Shown here in pieces: positions 48,701-59,760 of a DNA stretch of 64,000 nt (the first letter of the stretch is position 1; each line of letters starts with the position of its first letter). A program made the translations under genes and the position numbers. Origin of the DNA: Eutypa lata (Eukaryota > Ascomycota > Sordariomycetes > Xylariales > Diatrypaceae); contig JAKULF010000004.1 in the NCBI GenBank assembly GCA_022661535.1, positions 1,488,001 through 1,552,000 of the forward strand, given 5' to 3'. The notes under the pieces were generated by a model. The model had not been told where the DNA came from, made no database searches, and saw only the letters and a program-made list of their open reading frames with translations.

Positions 48701-50793
48701 ATTAAAATCTTAAATCTTTTAATTAATAAATTTTAAAAAATAAAGATTTATTAAAAAAAGTTTATCAAAAATCCAAAAACGAATAATTATTAATAATAAG
48801 TTTAAAAACTAAATAAAATTATAACCTTTTAACCGTAACTTTAATATTAAAAAAAATCCCGGCTTTATAACGTAATAATAAAAAATAAAATAATTATATA
48901 TATTTCGTTACGTATAACTCGTAACCTTAATATTTAAGCTTTAATAATTTATACGATTATTAATAATAATAAAATTAACTTTTCTTAACTTTATAATAAC
49001 TTTAATATATTTTTCTTTTCGCTTTTTATAATTAAATGTTATATTAAAAACATTAATTTTTATGTTAAATATAAATGCAATTATATTTAATATAAATAAT
49101 TCTTTAACATCGTTATTTAATAAAGTAAACGTATTAATTAAAATATAAATTATTTTAATAAAAGTTAAATTCGCCTTTAAAATAACGCTATTAACGAAAA
49201 TTCCTTAAAAATACTTTTACATTTTTTTTAAATACTTTTACTTAATATACTTATTTTCTTTTATAATTATTTAAAAATTAATAATTTATAAAAAAAAATC
49301 TTAAATTTAAAACTTAAAATTTTTCATTTTTTTAAAATTAAAAAAAAAAAAAAAAAAATAAAAAAAATCTTTATTATTATTATTAAACGAAAATGCTGAT
49401 TTTTTATAAATTAAAGAAAATTTATAACTAAACGAAGCAACTTAAAAAGATACATTATCGAAGTTAAACGAAGTAACTTAAAAAAGCGCATTATCGAAAT
49501 TAAACGAAATAACTTAAAAAGGTATATTAACGAAATTTAACGAAATAAAAATAAGTGTTTTATTTATAACGAAAAGTTAAATAAGTTTTAAAGATTTTTT
49601 TAATAATTAAAAAATAATTTAATTTTAAAAAAAAAAAATAAATCGTTTTTTTTTTTTAACCATATAAGTTTCGAAAAAAGTATATTCTTTCTTAATATTT
49701 AAATTCGTTATATAAAAAAAAAACAAACGAAAAAAAAGTAAAGTTATAAAAAGATTTTCTTTAAAATAAACCTTAATAATATCTTTTAACGTAAAACGAA
49801 AAAATAAAAGAAAATCGTTAATAAATTTAAATTTAATAATAATTTTTTTTTTAAAAAAAAGTTTAAAAACGAAACGTTTAAAATAAAAAAACTTATTTAA
49901 GGTTTTAAAGTTAAAAAATAAGTAAAAAAAAAGCCCTTTTATTTTTAATTTCTTTTAACACTTAATTACTTTTTAACTTTTATAATTAATTTTATTAAAA
50001 ATCTTTTTTCTTTTAAAAAGATTTTTAAAAAACGACGTATTTACGATTATATTAAACTTTTTTTATATTCTTTTTAACTTACGTTTATAATTATAATAAC
50101 GACTTTTTCTCTTTTAAAGCGTAATAAAGAATAATTCCTTTAAACCCGAAAAAAGAAAAGTATTAAAAATTAATCTCGTAAGCTTTTAAGCCGATTTTAG
50201 GTTTTTCGACGACGAATTATTTAAGGCCATTTTTCGAAATGCTTTAGCAAAATGTTTTTAAAATACGATAAAAAAAAGCGAATTTAAAAAAAAAGCGAAA
50301 TTTTTAAAAAAAAGATAAACCTTTAAAAAAAAAGCGAAATTACGAATTATCTTTTTAAGCTTATTATTTAATTTTAAATTTTAATAAAAAAAAGATTTTA
50401 ATAATAAAAAAAAAATATAAAAAAAAAAAAAAAATGTAAAAAAAAAAAAAATAATAAAACAAAATAAATAAAAAAAGAAAAATTAAAAGAAATTCTTTAA
50501 AATTTTTATTTAATAATAAAAATTATATATAAATATAAAGCATTTTTTAATAAATACGTTTTTTTTAAAATAATAAAATAAAATAAATACATAAAGTATA
50601 TATTTCTTTTCGTAATACGTATATATATTTTATAACATTTTATTAATTAATAAAAAAACAATAAAAAAAGATTACTTAACTCTTTTAATAAATATCAAAA
50701 TTTAATACGTTTTTTATATAACAAGTTTTAAAAGAATAAAATAAGTTTAATAAAAAATTTAAAATATCTAATTCGAAATATAAAAAGCTTAAA
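45733..50793. other. Unidentified 5-kb segment between pol and 3' LTR
   Basis: Gypsy elements normally have a short 3' untranslated region here, so five extra kilobases imply additional content: an accessory gene, an antisense gene, or a nested insertion. No homology is recognisable after RIP. The 36-bp repeats and colinearity with copy 1 show it was already part of the element when duplicated. Around 44390-44620 and 50080-50310 both strands of one register are interrupted almost only by TAA, so coding strand cannot be decided. Confidence 0.7.
49431..49548. repeat. 36-bp tandem repeat, copy 2
   Basis: Counterpart of 43736-43853 in the second segment at the same 5695-bp offset, with more G lost. 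Confidence 0.8.
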
Positions 50794-53700
50794 TTAATTC
50801 TCGTAATAATCATATAATAAAGCAAATTTTCCATCAAATTACAAGAGTTTAAACGTAAAACGACCGAACCGTAAACTAACAATAAACGGGCTAATCCATC
50901 TCAAACCCAACTTTAATCGCTTGCCCTCCTAAAAAAAAAAAACAAAGCCATTAATCTAAACTTTAAAAGTTCTCAAATCATAAACTAACTTACAATTAAG
51001 CTTAATTTCCTTAATATCAAAACGAATATATTCGTAACAATATTACAAACAAACTATATGCCAAACGACAAGCTTACGAATTTGCTTATTTAAAAAAGGT
51101 AAAAAATCTAAAAATATTAATATAAAACGAAGATCACCAACCTCTTATAAAAAATAATATTACTTAAAATAACCAACGAGCAAATAACCGTAAAAGATTT
51201 CGAAAAGGAACCATCTAAAAGATTACACATAACGAACATTCACCTTTGCCATAACCTATGAGATTTTTGTATTTCATTACTCAAGTCCCAACGAAGTCTT
51301 AATGGAAATTAAGCTAACAGTTTTTCCCAAAACCTGCTAAATAATCTTAATAAAAACCTTAGCTAGGCCAAAACTGCAATAAAAACCTAATAAACCATTC
51401 AAAACCGCCACACCTCTTTTGTATAAATAATTATATAATTTTCGAGAAATAAAAGCTCCACCAAGATCAAGATAAAAAGCAAGTGGTAAAGTACCAATCA
51501 TGTTAATCCATTCATCAAAACATCTAATAACTTCCTCTACAAAAACAAAAGTAGTAAAAAAAGCCCAACCATAATAGCTAAAGTAACAAATAATAACAAA
51601 AAAATATCGAAAACCTCTTTCTAAAACAAGAAAAAGACCAACAAAATCGCCAGCCATAAATTATAAAGGTACGTAAACGGTTACCGGCTATAAAGATACA
51701 AAGGGCTTGGCTAAACCATAATACCCACACGGCAAACAACCAGCAATATAATCAATAATGTCCTTAGCCATCCCAAGCCAGAACACAAACTAATTCAAGC
51801 GCTGAATAATAATAGCAAGTAAAAAGTATCCTACCTCATCATAAGCCTTATAAAGAACGACCGAAACCTCTAATTTACAAAAACACCGTCTCCAAACTCC
51901 CTTGTAAAGTTATTCAAAAACGTCATTCCTAAATCTATACTACCTAACCTTATTAAAAAAAACCCGTTTTCGCATTTTATTTATATAATTAATCACTTCA
52001 TTCTTAAACATACCATATATATCAACATACCAATTATCAAACTCCTACAAAGTTCGAAAGAAGCATAATATAATAAAAGAAACGTTAAAAGATTTAAATA
52101 AAAAAGGATTTCCGTTCAACAAAAACTAAAAGCCATTAAGCGAATCCGATTAAGCCCAAAAAAATTCCAATGTAATAAAAGAAAACTTAACAAAGTGTTT
52201 AAACAGGTGGTTAATTTTATTAAAGCGCTCGGATTATAACAATTTTTCCAGCATTTCAACATACCCACTCACGCCGTCCTTTTAAACCCATTCACCCTAA
52301 AAGGAAAGATCGCCAAGATCATAAATCAAAACATCATTCTCATAGTTATCATCAGGAAATATAATGCGTAATAACGCATCTACGATCTTGTTCCGAATAC
52401 CCTCAATGTAACAGATTCGTACGTTTAAAAATCGAAGTTTAAATGCCCATCTTGCATATATACCTTCCACGTTTAGCGAATCAATGAACCAAATAAAAGG
52501 TTTATGATTTATGTAAATAACAAAGGGCGTTCGGGCCTTAAAAAAGTAACCATAACGACGACAAAATTCAAGAATGGCACACAACTCCCGCTTGTAAATA
52601 CCGTAATTACGTTAAGTCTTCGTAAAAACGAAACTGTCATAAATCAAGGGCTTAACCACTCCCTCTTATTTCTACGTAATGAGGCATCCTCTAGCGAATC
52701 CAGAAGCGTCTAAATACATCTCAACAGGCAGGTCAAACGCATAACCATGCATATCCACGGCCGTAAAAGAAAGCTTTCTCAAAAGCTCAAACGATAAAGC
52801 CTCAATTTTGTCCCATCTCCATTCAACATCTCCAGTTAGTCGATTCAAAGGTCGGGCAATTTCTGCACAATTCTTAATCCAGCGACGCGTTGGGCCAAAG
52901 GCACCCAGAAATGCCCTCACTCCTGTCTAATCCTGAGGAACAGGCCAAATCCTCAGCTTATTGACCCTTTCGGTCTTAATACCCAATCTCCCATAAGTCT
53001 TGTATAAGATATCAATGGCTATAACTTTATCAAAGCCAAGTTGCATTTTCTTAAAAGAAAGGCGCAGGCCGGCCCACAACAATCAAGGAAGGAAGTGATC
53101 TCTGATGAACACCCATTGCTCGTCAAAGCTAGAATGTGTGGCGAAAACATCATCAATGTAGAAAGTCAGCGGAGGAATGGCAGAAGGGCTTTCAAAGGCC
53201 ATCATAGATGGCTTAGGCTGCGGTTTTGGAATAAGACCAAGGACAATCGTCATTAGTTTAGTGAAAGAGAATCCAACAGACTACGATCCCTGAAGCATTC
53301 AAATAAGCTGCAATTAGGGGAAATCGGGTATCTTGAAAGCAAAATAATAACGATAAGAAGGATAGATTCCGATCACCTAGTAATCATGTTTGAGGTTAAA
53401 AATAGAGTATAACCCAATTCCTAAATATGATAAATGCTCATGTACATTAGACAAAAGCGTGATATTAATGCCAGAAACATCTTCCTTAACATTCCGATAG
53501 TTGAAGGTGAGGCGCGGCTTAGCCCACGGATTTGGCTCAGCAGCATCCCGGTCCTTGTTAACCAGGACAGGTTGAGCAGCCCAATCTGACAATTCACCAT
53601 TTGCTGTGATACAGGGTTCATACATGCCGGCGTCTATCCCCTCCTGAACCAACTTGTCAAGCCAGTACTTTTGAGGAACGGACTAATGTTTTCTCTTCGA

Positions 53701-54281
53701 CTTGTTCCAAGGCGGGATATTTGGCTTAAGTCTTACTCGATGTTGAAAAAGATCCGTAGGAGGAAGATCTAAAATGGACGAAGCGCCCAGAATGCAATAA
53801 GTATAAAAAGTTCTCATGATTTCTTTTAATAATTTAGTGGATACAAAAGGGCCCAAGCAGGCGCTCGACGCAAGAAATCATTTCTCAACAACATTAAGTG
53901 GCATAACCCAGTTAACAGCTAATCTCTTAATACAACGTGAGGTAGGAAATACACGACTTGAATAAAAGTTATCAATAAGCTTTTCGAGAGAACTTTTTGC
54001 ATAAATTACAACTTCATGCGAAATAAGCAAATTAATTGGAACAATTAACGATAATAAATAAAGAGATTTATAATACCGGCTAGAAACTAAATTTAACGTG
54101 AGACGAGGCGCATAAATAAACGTTTAATCGTAATTATAAAAAATGGATTTGGGAAATAATCTTACTTTTATAAGAGAGAAAGAGGATTTATAACGCTTAA
54201 CAGCCATAGGCCAGAACGCATCATTAGCTTTATCATCTTCCCAAGATATGAGTACTTTAACGACTTGTTCAAGTTCACTTT
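50794..54281 (-). pseudogene. pol: Retrotransposon pol: reverse transcriptase, RNase H, integrase (RIP-damaged)
   Basis: One register (minus one relative to gag) carries the whole set in order. The RT N-terminus reads LVQEGIDAGMYEPC...PVLVNKD; the catalytic YIDD is intact at 53149-53160. RT connection (AFLGAFGPTRRWIKN) and RNase H (YLDASGFARG, then IYINHKPF and GIRNKIVDALL) follow. The integrase zinc-binding region (about 51720-51830) has its Cys pair CLPC, but both expected His positions read Tyr. In the core, Asp at 51646-51648 and Asp at 51466-51468 are present; the third catalytic position, 35 residues on (51358-51360), is Lys instead of Glu. The C-terminus (RWISPFIVS) ends near 50794. 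Stops are nearly all TAG/TAA, consistent with C-to-T change of CAG/CAA. The element cannot be autonomous. Confidence 0.88.
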
Positions 54282-54285
54282 AAAA
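54279..54285 (-). promoter_or_regulatory. Candidate -1 ribosomal frameshift site (T TTT AAA)
   Basis: The minus strand reads T TTT AAA in the gag-protease frame, and the RT-integrase register starts exactly one base back from its end (AGT GAA CTT GAA...). This is a canonical X XXY YYZ slippery heptamer. A TAG lies three codons earlier and may be a RIP product, as may parts of the heptamer. Confidence 0.45.
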
Positions 54286-57137
54286 GTCTAATTTCCCGAA
54301 TTAAAGTTAGAATCAAACGAATTTTCATCATTAGAAAGGTTAGAATCAACAACATTGTTTTGAGGAGAAATTCGAAGATGTTTCTCCGGACTAATACCAG
54401 GACCTAAGGGGTGCAGCGCAATCTTGTGATGACGGTAAGGGGACAAAAGAGGACCCTTTAACTTAACACGGGATTCACCAGCAACTGTATCTCCGATCAT
54501 GAGTAAGCTTTGACGAATGTCAAAGGAGGCGACGACATCCCACAACCAAGGAAGTCCCAACAACACCATGCAATCTCCAGGATGGTCATGTGGTTTCAGA
54601 AGATACCAAGCGGATCTCCAAATGCTTTGGATTCCTATAATAAAAAGCATAAACTCTTTCATCTCAATAGATCTTCCATCAGACGTAATGAGATTCAAAC
54701 GAGCGAAACCCAGGTCCTTCAAGGAACGTCTTTTTAGGCCCAGCTTGTCAGCAACAAAGGTAAACATCAAGTTGACATCACTGCCCTAATCAACCTAAAC
54801 AAAATCCTCCGGAAACACACTAATATACATCTCATTTCCTCTCTTAAACTTGAGCGTAACGCTCATGCGGTACGCTTTAACCGGTTTAACAAAAGGTTAT
54901 GGAATAAAAACAAGGTCGGTGACAGACGTTATAGCTAAGTAAAGATCCATCATGTTAGTGTTAGTATCAAGCGAAGCAGCGCCTGGGGCAACAACTGAAA
55001 CACGACTTCGAAAGGGTTCTAAAAAGGTTAAGTTGCCTCTAATAACTTTTAGCTTTCGCATCATTCGACGTTCAATCTTGGCATTTCGCCTAGTAAACAG
55101 GTAACGAAACTATTTGGCACATTTAAAACTAATCTAAAAAAGATCAACAAGACTCAAGTTAACCTAAATCGACTTGGCCAGCTTCTAAAAATCAAACGAT
55201 CTTTTTCCTTTTCGTACATAAATCTCCTAAAGACCCTTTCGACGCTTTTGTTTCTTGGCCTTAACAGCAAGCAAAAGGGTGGCATTCAAGAAGTTACGAA
55301 TGAGCATAGCAGCACCAACTCCTTTTCGTTTCTTAACGGCAAGCTTAACTACTAAACTCAAGAAACAAGCAAGCTCACAAACCTCCTCTCTCAAATCATC
55401 ATCCCACTCCGAGGCAAAAGTTGCATCATCCAATTCAACAAAAAGGGAATAAGAATCAAAATCCTGCACATTAATTTAAAGAATAAAAGGGAACAAGTGT
55501 CTTAAAAACGTAAAGGTAAAGATGGAAATGCTATCTCCCGAAATAGAAATGCTCGCGGCAACACGCTAGCAGGCCAAATCATCAACTTACAAACTCTCAA
55601 CGAATCCAGGTTGCGTTTATTCATAATGTTCGAAAAACAACTCAGCTGATTTCGAATCCAGCTAATCTTGTACAAAAACGTTTAATACATCTGGCCGTAA
55701 ATAAACCAAGGCTTTAATATAAGCTGTCTCCCATAATTAAAGACGCTTCTCAACAATACAATTTAGAAAGAAATGACCAGGTTTTTTACACGAAAAACAG
55801 ACTCTTCCATGTAAAGGCAGCGGTCGAGTACCATTAACAAGTAAATGGATGAAGGTTTTTCGAGGAGGTAAACGCTAAGTAAAATTTAAATTTCCAACCG
55901 GGATAACACGAAGTAAGGAAGATCGTATAATCTAAAAGAAACCACCTTTTCCGCCACGTCCACCTCTCGTTACATAATTATAGTCCGAGCTTTACCCACG
56001 ATAAGCCGGGGATTTAAACTGCTACTAAAAGAACTATTACTAAGGAAACTATTAAAAAAAAGGCTACTATTAAACAAACTGTTGTTAAGGAGGTTGTTGA
56101 AAGATAAGCTATTGTAGAGGGGCAGACTACTAAGCAGGTTGTTATTAAAGAGGAGCAGATTATTGCTGAACAAAAGCAGATTGTTATTGAACAAAGGCAG
56201 GTTGCTGTTAAATAGGGGCAGGCTACTAACGATAAGAAGAGAAACTTAAATTTCCCAGGGCCGAAGAAAGGTGGATGTATATAGAGAATCCAGAATACAC
56301 GCCATAAGGTAAGCCCATTCCAAATGGCGCAACAGGCTAGAAGTTAGGCAAACTCGTGAGCCCCGAAATCAAGAAAGAAGGATAATGATTAAAAAAAGCT
56401 TGATTAAAAGGAAAACCTGTTTAATTAATAATATACTTTTCCATCATCTTGTATCTTATAATTTTAGCATTAGACTTCTTAATAACCGCCTTTTCATTAA
56501 TTATGTGCTGGCAATTTTGTATGACTTTATAAGTAGCTCATAAAGCAAGTAAGTTGTAACCATTCTTATCAATGACCTCACGACGCAAAACCAAATCTCG
56601 CAAGCCGTCTACGAACTTGGCTATTAGTGTCTAAAGCATGTTCATCTCTAGAGGAGTCATAAGATTGATAAGGTTCGCAGCAGGATCTTTAAGCAGATCT
56701 CTCGTTTTTATACGTTTAAGGAGAGTGACGGCCCAAGTATAGTAGGCTATTAATGGCTTATCCTCCTATTGTGACAAGTCGTTTATGTTAGCAATCGGGC
56801 GATCATTTAGGTTATCTATCAATTTTGCGGGAAACTAGTTCTTTAGAGCTGTTTTTATAGTTTGTAAATCAGCCGATATGGCCACATTCTGCTAAGCGCG
56901 ATCCAGGGCAACTTTGACGATTAAGCTGCTGTCTAGAAAAGTAGCCGCCTCGCCGACGCATTACATGTTAATAACCTGCAAAACAAAGAAGGCTAAAAGT
57001 TGGCCATCAAGATAACTAACGCACTTGAATTCCCATTTCAAACGAGCGATCCATCGAGCGGCCAATTTATCATTACCAAACTTGCCGTACGTTTTAAGAT
57101 TAGGGATAACACCTTATGGCACGTTTCGTTTAGCCAT
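54279..57137 (-). pseudogene. gag: Retrotransposon gag and protease (RIP-damaged)
   Basis: Starts at ATG 57137 (MAKRNVP, then a stop) and can be followed in one register for about 950 codons with scattered TAG/TAA. Gag-like helical sequence leads to a CCHC zinc knuckle at 55758-55799 (C-F-S-C-x4-H-x4-C, all four ligands present). A Lys-rich linker (55227-55469) follows, then the retropepsin-like protease. The catalytic Asp codon is at 54789-54791, directly followed by a TAG where a residue is expected, then GSDVNLM; LLGLPWLWDVVASFDI is the closing motif. Protease is in frame with gag, and the frame changes only before RT. Confidence 0.85.
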
Positions 57138-58092
57138 AGGTAATCGACTTACGTAACAGGTTTCTGAAGCAAGGGGAGAGTTATGAGGTAGTGACTGTGG
57201 GGATACAGTGTGATTAGTTTTAATTGCATCACTTTGTTGGTCTTGAAATCGCACGTTTCTTGATGTTAAGGACATATATATATATGGATTAAGTGGGTTA
57301 AAAACGAAAGCTAGATGGAACGAGGATTGTGGAAATAAAGGCTCAGATTGACTAGCTTGGCAGGGGTTACCTGGGAAGGAGCTAAGGGGTAATATAGTAT
57401 TAAAAAGAACGTGCTTAACAAAGTTTTTAGAGTGGATACTTCCCTTTTTAATTAAACTTTACTCTTCCAAATAAAGTTCATTAGTAACGTCAAGATGTGA
57501 TTTTTGATGACCTTATGACTTAAAATTTGGCTTAACGGTTGGGAAAGGGCCAGGGTCGCTTAGATGACGATGGTGAAGGGGAAAAGAACAAGATGGCTCT
57601 TATAAGAACTATTGATTTTGATCAATTTATGTATTCGAGATGGCTCTGTAAAGGTTAATTAGTTTACGGACGTTTCGAACGTTATAAAGTATATCAGAAT
57701 GCTGTTTAAAAGGTGATGACGAAAGGCTCTTTGTTAAGCTTTAATCTTAATGGTCTAGAACAAACGAATTTTAAGGTGGAACGTTTTCCGAGCTAACGGC
57801 AGATATAAAAAGATGAATTATAATTATAATAAAGACTTTTAACAAAAAGAAAAAGCTATAAAGAAAATAGCTTTTAAAAGCAACTAATAACAAAAAACCT
57901 GTTAAGATAACGAAGTGCTTAAATGTAATTATAAAACGTAATTCGATCGCGAATAGATTAATATAACCCTAACGATTAAGACCGTTTTTAAAGATTAAGT
58001 TTTAAAAAAAATAAAAATAAATATAAATAATATTACAATTAATTACAAAAGTTTAAAGGTCGAATAAACGGTTAATTCTGTATATACCGTAC
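57138..58092 (-). other. Retrotransposon 5' leader
   Basis: A 955-bp stretch between the 5' LTR and the gag ATG. I could not identify a convincing tRNA primer-binding site next to the LTR at 58092. Composition is moderately AT-rich. Confidence 0.6.
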
Positions 58093-58231
58093 TAGAAAAG
58101 TAAGAAAACGTATAATGTAAATGGTTATTATATTATGTTCTCAACAAGCTAACCATGCCACGGTCGAGAGCTAACTATAAATGGGTATATCCCCACGTGA
58201 CCCAATAGGGTGGATCTCACTCCCCCGAACA
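58093..58231 (-). repeat. LTR copy C (outer right, 5' LTR of the minus-strand element), 139 bp
   Basis: Begins TGTTCGGGGGAGTGAG on the minus strand. CACGTG at 58194-58199. Least mutated of the three copies. Confidence 0.92.
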
Positions 58232-58747
58232 CCCATGTCCATGCTGGCGGGCTTGCTACCCAGATACCCCAAAGCTGCCAGCAGTGTACCTAGGTACAAT
58301 GCGGCTCTGCTCTATGCACGGACCACATAAAGTAAGCAAGGGCCCGCTTAACTAATTAGGTAATGTTCCTGCTTATGTGGTGGTGTATATATGTAATTAC
58401 GAAGCGAAGTAACGTTAGTTACGTTCCTTTTTTTTTATCGGGCCTGGCTAGGAATATCATTGGTTAGTTAGTCAATGGCTTTTAACTTAGCTCTTGATTC
58501 TGTATCGGAGAAAAGAAAGAAAAGCAACAATATGTCACGGCAGCATTACCTGCTTTCTCAAAGACAAACACATTCTTACATGCAGAGAGCTAGTCCACAT
58601 AAAGGTCCCATCATTTTGCTTTTTTCTTTTCTTTTCTTTTTCCTACTATTCACCAACGCCTATTTTTGGGAAATCTTCAGTTTTGTTCATGTTAAACAGA
58701 CTATTGATGGTCATCTCGTGGGGGCTAGTTGGTTAGCAAATCTTCAA

Positions 58748-58773
58748 CAGACAGACTGACAGACTGACAGACT
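58748..58773. repeat. ACAGACTG octamer repeat, about three units
   Basis: Short tandem array of an eight-base unit, no gene association. Confidence 0.8.
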
Positions 58774-59742
58774 TTCCCTCGGATTTTTAATTTAATCTAA
58801 CAATCAAGCCTGGCCTGCCTGCTTCCTATGCATATCTACGAAACATTGCGACTATGATGGATAGCATTCAGAACCTTTTTTCCTTTTTCCTCTTCTCTTT
58901 TCCAAACTTGAATCAGCTTAACTACAATAATAAGTATCCGTCTCCACGTTAGGTACGGTAGCTAGACTAATTGCCACGGGCCGCTGCGCCCCGCCCCGGC
59001 AGCCCCATTTCCAGTAAGTGCCGGCCCCAAAGCCAAGGGGCTAGCAGCGTACCTACACCCACTAGTTATAAGCGACAGCTAACCGGCACATCACCTTGGC
59101 TGCTTGTAGGGGGACTCAAAGGAGGTTAATTATGGCCTATAAAGTGGTGATCAATGAATTTTGACCTATTGCTATGGCTATGCGTATATTTTCACCAACG
59201 CAGATCGATTTTGGCCTGATATGGTATATGCGTAGTTGAGACACCTTCCTCTTACGGATGCGTACGCATGCATTGTATCTTAAGCTATTTCTATCAAAAT
59301 ACATATCTACATGCACCTATAGGTAATCTTGCACTGCATTTTACCCATCACCTTTCTGGAGCCACTTTTGGGGGCTTGATGGGGGGGGGGGAGCCCTTGG
59401 AGCTTACCTCGTCCCGGAGCCGAGAATTTGTGCTGCCTACGCGGGATACTGCCGTTCTTCGAGAAGACAATCAATCAACTTCACTGCTTAATCCCCATCT
59501 ATAAACTTATGGTATCTATAAATCGTCAAAACCCTATTTCCGGTTTCCATAAGACGCCGCCGCCTAGAACGCCGCCACCCTCCCCTGCGCCCCCCTTTAC
59601 TTACTATAACGTACTTATTTTGGTGCCTAGGGCCGTATCTTAACTTACTTTTCTAACTCTTCTCTGCTGAACAATTGACAGCTGACTTATATAATTAGAT
59701 CCAAGATACCGCGAGCGGGGAAGAAAAGACCTCGTCGGGACC

Positions 59743-59760
59743 GAGAGAGAGAGAGAGAGA
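59743..59760. repeat. (GA)n microsatellite
   Basis: Nine GA units. Confidence 0.9.

Larger units (their letters stand above)
45733..51287 (-). repeat. Tandem segment copy 2
   Basis: Second member of the 5.6-kb direct repeat, continuous at 51287 with the lightly mutated integrase region. The last ~500 bp keep plus-strand C but have lost G, the reverse of copy 1. Confidence 0.9.
39897..58231 (-). mobile_element. Ty3/gypsy LTR retrotransposon complex with partial tandem duplication, RIP-mutated
   Basis: Three 139-bp LTR copies delimit the complex. Minus-strand order is LTR (58231-58093), leader, gag-protease (57137-54279), RT-RNaseH-integrase (54281-50794), a 5-kb unidentified 3' segment (to 45733), LTR (45732-45594), then a second copy of the integrase tail plus 3' segment (45593-40036) and a last LTR (40035-39897). 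Integrase follows RT/RNaseH, the Ty3/gypsy order. The PR, YIDD, RNase H and D-D-35 integrase motifs can be traced. No coding region is intact. The duplicated part is extremely AT-rich; gag-pol is only lightly mutated. The 5 bp flanking the outer LTRs do not match, so no target-site duplication is visible. The LTR begins TGTTCGGG on the minus strand and both outer copies carry a CACGTG. Confidence 0.93.

Noticed and set aside
58475..58759. 94-codon ATG frame with a Phe/Leu-rich hydrophobic stretch
   Set aside because: Hydrophobicity comes from a T-rich tract; no splice-supported extension, domain or promoter seen.
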